Part shown: piece by piece, positions 54,403 through 64,000 of the stretch
How positions within the stretch are numbered: position 1 is the first letter of the stretch
Layout of the letters: each line of letters starts with the position of its first letter
Assembly: GCF_040712315.1 (NCBI RefSeq)
Contig: NC_134017.1
Span: 4,556,001 to 4,620,000, forward strand
Source of the DNA: Castanea sativa
Taxonomy: Eukaryota > Streptophyta > Magnoliopsida > Fagales > Fagaceae
Length of the DNA: 64,000 nucleotides
Reading direction: 5' to 3'
Notes under the pieces: generated by a model
Told to the model about the DNA's origin: nothing
Seen by the model: only the letters and a program-made list of their open reading frames with translations
The model's database searches: none
Program-made: the position numbers and the translations under genes

Positions 54403-54406
<4 letters not shown>

Positions 54407-55181
54407 CAACAATAATGAGCCAAGGCCAGCCCAACCTAATTTGGAGCTAAGGCGAAAGATTTATGTGGGACCTTTTATATAAATATTAATATATATATAT
54501 ATAAAACTGAAGTCTCTGAAACTCTCACAATTTTTCAAGTTAGCACAATATTTAAATAAAATTATCATTTTATCTAACTAAAATAATTTTTATGTAGTCC
54601 AAACTTAACAAGGAGTGAAACTCCATCTATCTAACAAGTCCAACTTAAACTCAAACCCTTCATTTTTTTTAAACAAAATTATTTTTGGTTAATCCAAACT
54701 TAGCAGGGAGTAAAACTCTATCTCTTTAACAAGTCCAACTTAAACTCAAATATTGAAAATTTATCTTCAAATTTGTGAGGTTAATCATGAACACTATAAA
54801 AGCAATGAAAACGCCTTTTCTTTTCTCCCTTTTTTTAAAATTAAATTTTTTGGGTATTATAAATAATTTGGTCCGTTAACTTTTTTTTTTTTATACTTCA
54901 AAATAAAGAAGTAATCCCTTTGTAAAAAATATAATTATTAATTCCTTTTCCCAATAGAAAAATGAAATCCATGCTTTAGTCCTTAAATTCGATGTAGCCA
55001 AACCGACCTAGGCCTAATATAAATAAACATGCAAATTAGAATAAGAGAGAATTAGGGGAGAAAGACACGAAACTTTGGTCATAGTGTTTGTTGTTTTGGA
55101 TTTTGAGTTTAGGGGATGGGGTGTGACTTGTGAGATTATTTTGGAAGATCAAGATGGCACAACTAGGAATAGAAATTATCA

Positions 55182-55224
<43 letters not shown>

Positions 55225-55510
55225 CTAAAACGTCTGAAACTCTCACAATTTTTCACGTCAGCACAATATTTAAATAAATTATCATTTTATTTAAATAAAA
55301 TTATTTTTGTTTAGTCCAAATTTAATAAAGAGTGAAACTCTATCTCTCGAACAAGTCAAACTTAAACCCAAACTCATCATTTTTTTTAAACAAAATTATT
55401 TTTGTTTAATCCAAACTTAACAAAGAGTAAAACTCTTTCTCTCTAACAAGTCCAACTTAAACTCAAATTCAAATGTTGATAATTTATCTCCAAATTTGCG
55501 AGCTTAATCA

Positions 55511-56451
55511 TGAACGCTATAAAAGCAATGCAAACCCCAGTATTTTTTTTAAAGTCGAGTAGAGGTATGAGCTCTTCTTATTTTATTTTCTTCTCCTCTA
55601 CTTTGTAAAAAAAAAAAAAAAAAAAAAACCTATTTTATGGTTTTTCATGTATTTTTTTAAAAGTAATTTTCGTACATGAACTACCAAACTCTCTTTAGCT
55701 GTTTTTTGCAAAATAGAAAAGCTTGCAACAATTGAAATTATTCTTTTGAATGTAACCCATATTTCTTTTATATTTCTCTATTGTTTAGTTATACATATTT
55801 TGTTTTGTTTCAATAATTTTTAAGCGGTTAATCATCTGATTCTTTAATATTTTTTTGGTCTTGTTCATGGTCTTTCAGAATCAAAGAGCAAACCCAAAAT
55901 CAAAGAAGATGAACATCAAACCCACAAGAAAAAAAAATGAACATCACCAAATCAAAGAACATGAACAAGAGAAAACATAAGAAAATCCACACAAAACCAC
56001 TCCCAAACCAAACCATCCAAAGAATGAAAACCCAGCAAAGCACCCAACTCATCCACTCCCAAACCAAACCATAATCAAAGAAATTTCAAATACCACAAGA
56101 AGTTAATAACTTAAAAAACAAAAAGAAATTTCAAAATGCGAAATGCCCACCAAATCTCCAGCAAACCCCAAACCCCAAATGTCCATAAATGATCACCGAT
56201 TAGACCAACAACAAATTCTGCAATCCCAACCAATGAACACAGTCGAACCAATGAACTTAGTTGAACCTAGCAAACCCAGTCAAACCCAACACCCACCAAC
56301 ATCTCTTTCTCTAAACCCAAATATGATCAAACCTAGTCAAACCCACTAATGATCATTGATCAAAGTCGAGGAGAAAGCCCAGATCCCAGCAAACCTAGTC
56401 AAACCCAGCACCCACCATCTCTTTCTCTAAACCCAGATCCAAAGAGAATTT

Positions 56452-56512
<61 letters not shown>

Positions 56513-57078
56513 GATGAAAGAGAGCTTCATTTTAGATGAGAGAGAGCTTTAGTAAGTTGAATCTAGTGGATGAGCAATGACCAAAATGTATTTGGTCATA
56601 TTCGCTGATGTGAATATTTTTGGGTGAATATATATTCAATCTTTAAAACTAAAAAATGTAAATTTTTTTAATTAAAATTAAAATCAAAATTGAGGAATTA
56701 AAAAAATTTTGTTTTAATTTTTTATTAATTTAAATTTGACGTGGCATTTAAAAAATGCCAAATAAATTTTTTAATAATATTTTAATAGCCACATCAATGC
56801 CTTGTTAGCAAGCAGGGCACTCTGTTTACCTTAGATTTTTTTGTTACTAGGTTGATGGTAGGGATCAAAATAAAAACAATTTTTTAAAATCAAGAATTGA
56901 CCTAAGAATGAAATCAATTTAGGGACCAAATCAAGAATCGGCTCAAAATGTAGGAACCAAAAGTGCGTTTTGCCATAATTGAATTTACCATATCCTAATA
57001 GGCCTAAGTTGCCTAGGCCTTGGGCCGGCCCTATAATTAGCAATAAAAGCATGTCATTGCTCTATCCGCATAGCTTAT
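55511..57078. other. Low-complexity stretch with (GA)n, no gene seen
   Basis: A/T-rich ends flank an A/C-rich block (about 55870-56450). In that block GCAAACC(C/T)AGTCAAACCCA and CATCTCTTTCTCTAAACCC segments are repeated about 120 bp apart, followed by a (GA)n at 56453-56508. The 68-codon frame at 56143-56349 follows this Pro/Gln-rich repeat and has no other support. It may be an unrecognised non-autonomous element. Confidence 0.45.
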
Positions 57079-57850
57079 TTTGTAAGACTCTTAAATTTTA
57101 GGGTTTAACTTGAAATTCTCTAAATTATAAGATTTCATTTTAAACTAATCCTTAAATCGTAGTGTGTAAAATGATATTTATAAAACAAGTGCATTACCAA
57201 ACAAATCTAAGCAAGAACTTATCCAAATTATACATGTACTTTAATGAAAAAGACGAGATCGTTACTAAATCAAGAAGAATAGAATCATGGTCCATGCGTG
57301 CTCTCTTTATTTGGTATGCCAAGAAAAGTTATACGGAACTTCTTGAAGTTGCACAGTTTGTTAAATAGCAAAGGAGAAAAGATCACAACTTGGTTTTAAA
57401 TTGATCTGTGAAGCTCGTGGTACTCAAAACAAAGCTATTATCCAAGTTACAGAGTTGGATTGAATAAAAAGAAATTGGCCATTGTGTGGTTCACAAGGAT
57501 CATTAATTACTAAATCAAGAAGAAAAGAATTGATGCTACAAGTAGTGTACCAAACAAAGTTATGTGGGAATTTATTCAAATTGTTCTGAAATTGAATATA
57601 ACTATTACACGTTTCAAAAGTGATCACTACTGAAAAACGAAGAATGAATTGTGTGGAAAAAGTATTATACCAAACATAGCTTATAAGCTAAAACCTTTTC
57701 GTATTTTGATTCTTCCTCCATTTACACTCTTTTCTTGGTCAGTGTAGCAGAGTCAATTACAGGTCATTCAAAATGGCTCTTTTGCCAGAATCAGCACGAA
57801 GAAAAGAATGAGAATCACTAGCGAGCATAAAAGGTAAGTGTCTCAGCTCT
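57079..57850 (-). repeat. Unclassified repeat R, copy 3
   Basis: It is continuous here and matches in reverse complement the flanks of the MULE and of the Harbinger-type element (copy 4). From about 57420 it also matches copy 2 in the same orientation. It contains short frames with a TKSRR(K/R)E motif shared by all copies. This could be a trace of an original coding sequence, but I cannot identify it. Confidence 0.65.
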
Positions 57851-58209
57851 GTCTCCAAATATAACTTAGTTTATAGGGCAAAACTCAGGTACAATACTTA
57901 AGTGTTGTTTCTTAATTAGGTTCCTCTCTTAAAATTTAGCTATGTGACAATACTTATCTAAAAATACACTTCCATCTCACTGAAAAAAAGTCATATAGCT
58001 GAATTTTAAAAGGGAAACCTAAGGAACAACATTTAAGTATTGGACCTAAATTTTGCCCTAGTTTATAATACTGTTAAATTTTAGAATATAATTTCAAAAA
58101 AAAAAAATATATATATATATATATAAGGTTTCATTTTAAATTAACCCGAAAAGATAGTTTTTAAAATGAAATTTATAAAACAATTGCATTACCAAACAAA
58201 TATAATAAG

Positions 58210-58633
58210 TGATGATGCAAAAATCGTCAGTTTGGTCACTAGCTCAATCCGGAGCACTAGACGATCTTATAGGGCCTGCAAGATAAAGGAGAGATAGATC
58301 AAAGAGACCACCGGGTTGTGCCCGGTGGGGGAGCCTCCGATGCTTAAGTTTGTATCAATCCATGTATTTCCTACACAAATAGTGTTTTAAGTAGTATTTT
58401 TGACATACCTTAGCAAATGGACAAATTGTCCCTTTTATAGGTGACTTAGGTAGCTATTGGACATAAATGAGGGTGATTATTACCCTAATTGTAACGTTTT
58501 TTGTCTTGATGAGAGAGTTTAAGGTTGTTATTGAATGTGTTGGACAGTTACTCGTCTATTTTTGATAGTCTACTAATGACGCAATGATCGTCCATTAAGA
58601 TGGACGACCTTAATGGTTTTTATGGGCTCATCA
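58210..58633 (-). mobile_element. Tat-type LTR fragment (minus sense)
   Basis: On the plus strand it runs from TGATGATGCAAAAATCG to GGGCTCATCA and is followed by GTTGCCCTCC, in reverse a polypurine tract like that of the 4460-10428 element. The ends and PPT mark it as a 3' LTR of the same larger family, though the middle is diverged. It is inserted in a second partial copy of repeat R (the ATTACCAAACAAAT segment ends at the LTR). The 5' LTR is not in the window. Confidence 0.65.
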
Positions 58634-59055
58634 GTTGCCCTCCATTCCCAAGTTTGATTTTGTATTATGCTGATCAAGCTTGGGGAATGTTCTTGACTTG
58701 TTTAAATTCAAACTTCTTTATCTTTAACTACCTTCTTCTTCGGGAATGGTAGTATTTTTGTAACGACTTCTTAGTATCTGCCTATTGAAGGTCTTTTTGG
58801 ATGTTCAAGGGATCATAACTTGATCTTGAAAGTGAGATAATTTCTTTGGACGATAAGTTTTTATCACTGCTGAAGAGCAAGCTAATTTCTTTGGATGACC
58901 ATTTTTGATCACTTCGATGCTTCTTATTTTATTCATTTTTTGGTTGTCACGATTGATTTTTTTGATTTGCGTGTGACTTGCGTTTGTGTGAGAATCCTCG
59001 TCTGCTTGTTCTCGTCCAAGGGTATTTAGTCACTTAGCCACTTAGCCACTTTTAG
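58634..59055. other. Non-coding 3' region of the Tat-type fragment
   Basis: Where the related elements carry the antisense gene, only AT-rich sequence with CTTTGGACGA/CTTTGGATGA motifs is found; no open frame remains. Confidence 0.45.
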
Positions 59056-59545
59056 GTGGCTTACATCTAGTTATGAAGCTTCGTCATTTAGACTTCGTCA
59101 ACAATTTACATCAGTTTAGTGGAATCTTGTCCTTACATCCATTTAAGGAATCTCGTCACTTAGAGTTCGTTAGTGATTTTCATCCGTCTTGGCGGAATCT
59201 TATCACTTAGCCATTTTTTGGTGACTTACATCCATTTAAGGAATCTTGTCACTTAGGCTTTGTAAGTAATTTACATCCGTCTTGGCAGAATCTTATCACT
59301 TAGCCATTTTTTGGTGACTTACATCCATTTAAGGAATCTTGTCACTTAGGCTTCGTTAGTGATTTACATCCGTCTTGACAAAATCTTATCACTTAGCCAT
59401 TTTTTGGTGACTTACATCCATTTAAGGAATCTTGTCACTTAGGCTTCGTCACTGATTTAAATCCGTCTTGGCGGAATCTTATCACTTAGCCATTTTTTGG
59501 TGACTTACATCCATTTAAGGAATCTTGTCACTTGTTGCTGGAAAG
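59056..59545. repeat. 93-bp tandem array, about five copies
   Basis: ATCCATTTAAGGAATCT recurs at exactly 93-bp spacing (core positions 59141, 59234, 59327, 59420, 59513). Each unit contains CTTATCACTTAGCCATTTTT and GGTGACTTACATCC; inner copies are nearly identical. Position and length class correspond to the 3' repeats of the complete Tat element, but the sequence is unrelated to the 151-bp unit. Confidence 0.93.
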
Positions 59546-62500
59546 ATTCCTTGACGCTATGTCGTTTTGGACCTTCTTGAGGCCATGTTGATATCTGCAT
59601 TAAGTAGCACATGCACTTGCCAAGACTTCGTTAAACAAGAATTTTAGAACAACATATATATAAATAATAAGTTACCAATAGCCTAGGTGGACCTTTTTCT
59701 TATTTCCTTGTAATCTTAGCGTTTTACCTCTTTTGTGATCTATCTAGTAATGCATACATTTTTGCATGAAACCTTACTAGGTGTAAATTTTTATAGACGA
59801 ATATAAAAGAGAGAGAGATAAATGTCTTACGTTAAATGATGATATTATTTTGTCACATACCTCGATTTTTTATTGCTGGGATCTTCTTGGCAAGCTCTTC
59901 CCATTTTAAGATGACGAGCTCTTCTCTTTTGAAGATTTTTTTTTAGCTCAACATGATACTTCATATCTAAGACTTATTTTGTTTCAATTTTTTGCAGGTG
60001 TAAAAACTAGGCCACGTTTTTGCCCCCGTTCAAATGTGAAAAGTATAATTCTCGTTTGTTGACGACTAGAGGAATGGTCTATCATGATTGGAAACCTTTT
60101 TTTTTTCGGCGTGCTTTGACGACTATGGTCATTGCCGTTTGTAATAGCAATTTCTTCTTCCTTCTTCTTTAATTGTACCCTTAAGTCACTTCAATAGTGC
60201 TAGCTGCATGACAATGTACAAATGTGCAATTGCATGCTATACAAGACAAAGTGCATTCTATATGAATCATAGAGAAGTATAAAAATTGAAGCTATTTGAC
60301 TATATGCTTCTTTAAACTGGTCTTTGTTAGGTGCTTGCACCGTACATGATTTTCAAAGCAATTTTAAGAAGATTTTGGTGAGTTGATGGAGATAGCTGAA
60401 ATTTATTTAGACTTAAATTCATGAGCATATTGTGAACATGATCATCTAGCATTTTTAGTTTAGGAAACTTAATAGAACTTCTTAGATTCATGACGATGAA
60501 ACATATGCTACTAATAATATAGTCATATTGATTGTGATAACAATTTTACAGCAATATATTCAACATGTTCTACATACACATTTGTAATAATCATGAAAGC
60601 TTGATATTTATTTAGTTTCAATAAAATGATCTCATGGATAAAAAGAAAGAAAGAAATGATTTACCTCAATAGAAGACCTTGAATCTCAATACTATTTTTT
60701 ACATACCTTAGTCTTTTCATTGTTGTAGTCTTCTTGAAGAAATCTTCGTTATTGAACTCTTACTTGTAGAGCTCTTCTTTGTTGGATTTGTATAACCCAT
60801 AATTTACAGGAGTTAAACTCGGCATTGTGATGTAGATGGAATTTTCACAATTTTAGCTATATCTCTATTTTCTTCTTAAGGGTTTTTCTTTGTCAAATCA
60901 TCACATCCCCTTAGAAAATTTGGAACATCTGTTTTTGCATATCTGAAGCTAGTAATCTAGCAAACATCTTATAGGTTTACATATTATACAAAATTTTGGG
61001 TGAATTGATATAGCTTACGTCCAAACAATATCATTTCATGTAAGAGTATGAAAACTTAGTGAGGATTAAAGCCATACTTAATGCCATGCCATGCAATCGA
61101 ATAGAATTGTCTTATTTTATGTATGAAGCACATGCTCTATAGGCAATTCAACCATTTCCAATTTTTTCTTTGTTTGGTGATAGTAGAATAGGAAAAGAAA
61201 TGGACGGACTTAAGATAATTTGATCGGTTAGTGACCAAAAGTCTAAAATAGGTCACACTAGCTAGAGCAAATATTACTAGTCAAGCCTTTTAACTTTAGC
61301 ATAAAATTATCTAGTCTTTTGTGTAAATAGTGCATGTTTTTACTAATCTTGTAATTTGGCAATTTGCCTTCCCAACGATCATTTTCATACCTATTACCAT
61401 ATTCTCGTGCAACTGAATAACACTTGGCAAAGTGTTTAAAGAGTGTTGGAATTCAATGTGTTCATTATGATAAACAGTCATTATATTTATCATGGTAAAC
61501 AATTTTAAATTTCTTAAATAGCTAGGTTTTTTATTTGGCAATAATGATATTTGTCATTATGCCTAATCGTTGTTGCAAATACTTGGAGAATTAAAAAAGG
61601 AAAAGAAATGTTTAAATCTGACCTTAGGGACCAAGAACTAGGCTGCATCGTTGCTATATTTAGTTCCTGCTATTTGAAGATGTAGATATCCAGAGGGTTT
61701 GCCCCCGTTCAAACATGAAAGGTGCATTCGCTATTGGATGATGACCAAAAGAATGGCCTATTATGGTTTGTACCTGTATTTTTCTTCCTTTGGGCTTAAT
61801 CTTAGTCCCAAATGGAAATCTTCATAAAATTTCATTTCTAATTTATTAGAACAAAGTTTAGAAACTTATAGACCAATGCCTATGAATACGTATAGATAGA
61901 GATGAGGTAGTATGTTCATGATAGAACAATATGTATAAATTTATAGACTGGTCCCAAAAAGGCACTGCTACTCTTTAAAATAAATGAGTAGAATGAAATA
62001 AATAATTAGTTGGATAGATTATTCCATAGAGCAAGGTGATAGCAATTCAATTTGGAGGAATAAATATGAAAAATACCATCATCTTAGGTGCGATATTTTC
62101 AAAATATGAAATTCCATAATCAATTAGATGTTTCAAAATTTCTTTGAAAAGAAAATTCGCTGATAATAAATAGGTATATATTAACACCTTAAGCCAAGAT
62201 GGTTACAAGTAAACAACATAGATGCCATTTATGAGAAACTTGTGTCTCATTTTACCTTTGTCGATTATATAGCATAACATATACTTAAAAGGATGGCAAC
62301 CTTATGAAATGATAAGAGAAGGTCATGATATGGTTGCATATAATTCACGGAAGGAAATCAGTGCAAACAAATAAGGGAATAAATTATTGTACATATTCCA
62401 ACCCATATGACATGCATGTGCACATTGGTTACCAAGTTTTGTAGCAATAATGCAAGCAAAAATAGCCTACCATCTCACTTGCTTTCTTTTTATGAAATAT

Positions 62501-63608
62501 GTTCCCTTTATCAGTTAACTATGAAATCTGTCAATAAATGTTTAACCACACAAGCACAAAGCATACAATTGTTCAACTCTTGGCCCTTAACATAGAAATA
62601 ATCTAGACAATAGCAACTACTGTGGGGAAATAGCTTACCCATAAATAAAGTTGCTAAAAGGAGGGTGTAATATCTTTTCCTCATATTGTGGTTTGAATAC
62701 TTTTAGAATTTGCTCTATTCTAAGTAAAGCGAGTAATTTTATAATATAAATAAGAGGAAATTCAAGTATAGGGACCTAACCTGCTAGGGAAACATATGCA
62801 ATATTCTCAACAATTATTGCAGGTCCATGTCCATGACCTTTTTCTGCTGGATGATTTATTTCATGTCGAGCTTTTTGTAGATCCATTTTTTTTTATAGCT
62901 TTACTAGCTTCGTTTTGCTCCAAAAAATACTAACAAATTAATAATCTTGATTGTTCTCCAATAATGACCTTAATAAGTGTATACCCTTCTTCAAGTCATA
63001 CGTTTGAGTATTGACTGCTTTAAACATGGTCCATCATTAATTTCCGTTGAGAAACTAGAGGTGTAGAAAGATGTACATACTTATTGTCTTTTATTTTATT
63101 TTTTTAAAACATCTTTGAAATCCTTAAATATAATTCTAAATTCTAAAAAGACAATAGAATAAATTCCGATTTTAATGCCTTTTTTTTTTTTTTTTTTTTT
63201 TTTTGAGAAGGTCTATGCTTGAAATTGGGTTTTCATTTTTTATTTTATAACTTGAAATGGCAATAAAATTTGACCCTGCCATTTAGTGTCCAAAATTATA
63301 ATTTGGTAAGATAATAAATATTTTCTAATATTCAAGCATTGAGATTTATTACCAATTGCAAGACAATTACACATTTACTTCATCTTTCCTATTTAAGCTA
63401 GATACGTTTAGGAAAGAAAAGGGGGATAAACTGGTAAGTGGCACCATACGTGTCAATACCAACATTGGTGAATTATGTGCCAAACAAGGATGTCTAACAT
63501 CAAACATGCAATTGAACAGTACATGTGAAATTGTGAATAATCAAAATGGAATTTGCACCACATTGGGTTTACTGTATTTTTCTTAAGAAGCATGTATTGA
63601 AGTATATA

Positions 63609-63656
<48 letters not shown>

Positions 63657-64000
63657 ATAAGTCTCATCAATTGAAGCTTAATTTTTATTTTTTTATTGTT
63701 ATTTTATAAAGCCTTTAGCCGAAGCTATGATTCCCATTCCTTCCATTTATATATCACCATATATAGCAACTTCGGTATGATCAAATTGAGGAGGTCTAAA
63801 ATAAATATAGAAAGACAAGGCTGTGATTTGGGACCACCATTATTATGGTTGACTTATTTGGAGTAATCTAGGAATTTAAAATCTTATGCAACACGTAATA
63901 GTATCATGTAAAAAAATAACTTTTTGGAAAATAAACTCATGAACATACCTGAGCAATGATACTCATAGAATGGCTCAGTGGGTTAGGTCATGTATCTCTA
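59546..64000. other. AT-rich stretch with degenerate long-period repeats, no gene seen
   Basis: A GCCCCCGTTCAAA..TGAAA segment followed by a GACGA/GATGA..AGAATGG.CTAT.ATG.TT block occurs at about 60025-60095 and 61698-61765. Preceding it, ACATACCT..(A)TT..TTATTG.(T)G.ATCTTCTTG blocks occur near 59860 and 60706. The tract may be the 3' region of the Tat-type fragment. A T run (63181-63204) and a (TA)n (63611-63651) are present. The short ORFs here (61311-61541, 62407-62595, 63356-63586) show no domain features. Confidence 0.4.
63611..63651. repeat. (TA)n microsatellite
   Basis: About twenty TA units. Confidence 0.9.

Larger units (their letters stand above)
53519..55510 (-). repeat. Unclassified repeat R, copy 2 (inverted to copy 1)
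   Basis: It matches 11271-12940 in reverse complement over its length, in the same order. This includes the 82-codon frame at 53560-53808, the GATCATTCAAAATGGGTATTTTCT segment (about 54235), the AAGATGGCACAACTAGGAATAG segment (about 55149) and the paired AACAAGTCCAACTTAAACTCAAA blocks. It is interrupted by the solo copia LTR at 53818-54187 and carries an (ATA)n at 54355-54402. Confidence 0.75.

Noticed and set aside
56143..56349. Pro/Gln-rich 68-codon frame
   Set aside because: Made from an A/C-rich repeat next to a (GA)n tract; no other support.
63950..64000. Possible start of a tRNA-like SINE (TGGCTCAGTGGGTTAGG)
   Set aside because: It resembles an A box, but the window ends before a B box could be seen, so no call was made.

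Overview
This window is plant nuclear DNA, most likely from a eudicot and probably a woody species. The evidence is its AT-rich background, Ty3/gypsy and Ty1/copia elements with plant-type primer-binding sites, a long-TIR Mutator-like element, a foldback MITE and a PIF/Harbinger-type element. I would guess Fagaceae, but nothing in the sequence proves it. I found no convincing intact host gene, tRNA, rRNA or CRISPR array. The window is a nest of transposable elements inserted into one another and into an older unclassified repeat (called R here). Every protein-coding region I can recognise is broken.

Left part (1-23.5 kb). Positions 1-3100 may hold the promoter and non-coding first exon of a minus-strand gene; this is weak. 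A solo gypsy LTR with target-site duplication (TSD) ATTAT lies at 3649-4395. Next is an unusual composite at 4460-10428: two 3' ends of the same Tat-type gypsy family joined head to head, each with its LTR facing outward. R copy 1 is at about 11.27-12.96 kb. An unidentified coding relic at 14.34-14.89 kb abuts a decayed minus-strand copia element (14.93-23.16 kb). That copia element carries a nested solo gypsy LTR (TSD ATCTT) and a second, nested copia-type LTR.

Middle part (23.3-37 kb). R copy 4 is split by a 4.6 kb non-autonomous MULE (23538-28143) with TIRs of about 1.05 kb and a perfect 9-bp TSD, CTAATGGTC. A 634-bp foldback MITE sits in one of its TIRs. R copy 4 is also split by a 1.15 kb PIF/Harbinger-type element (28325-29470, TSD TTA). 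A long, internally duplicated LTR with a TGGCGACTCC-type primer-binding site follows (31.0-34.8 kb), then a copia-type LTR fragment.

Right part (37-64 kb). The best-preserved element is a complete-length Tat-lineage Ty3/gypsy retrotransposon on the minus strand (37041-48755, TSD TTAGA on both sides). Its LTRs are about 96 percent identical. It has gag-protease-RT-dual RNase H-integrase in one reading frame interrupted by ten stop codons and no frameshift, a spliced gene on the opposite strand (38302-40764), and about nine copies of a 151-bp tandem repeat between the two. Beyond it are a SINE-like tail, a small foldback element, a truncated minus-strand copia element (50.8-53.5 kb), a solo LTR of that same copia family (TSD TCCTC), R copies 2 and 3, and a Tat-type LTR followed by a 93-bp tandem array (58.2-59.5 kb). 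The last 4 kb is AT-rich with degenerate repeats.

The coding regions do not form a pathway; they are the parts of retrotransposons. The most notable points are the head-to-head Tat chimera, the spliced antisense gene with its own promoter-like region, the long-TIR MULE with an internal empty-site control for the MITE, and decay dominated by stop codons that fits loss of methylated cytosines.
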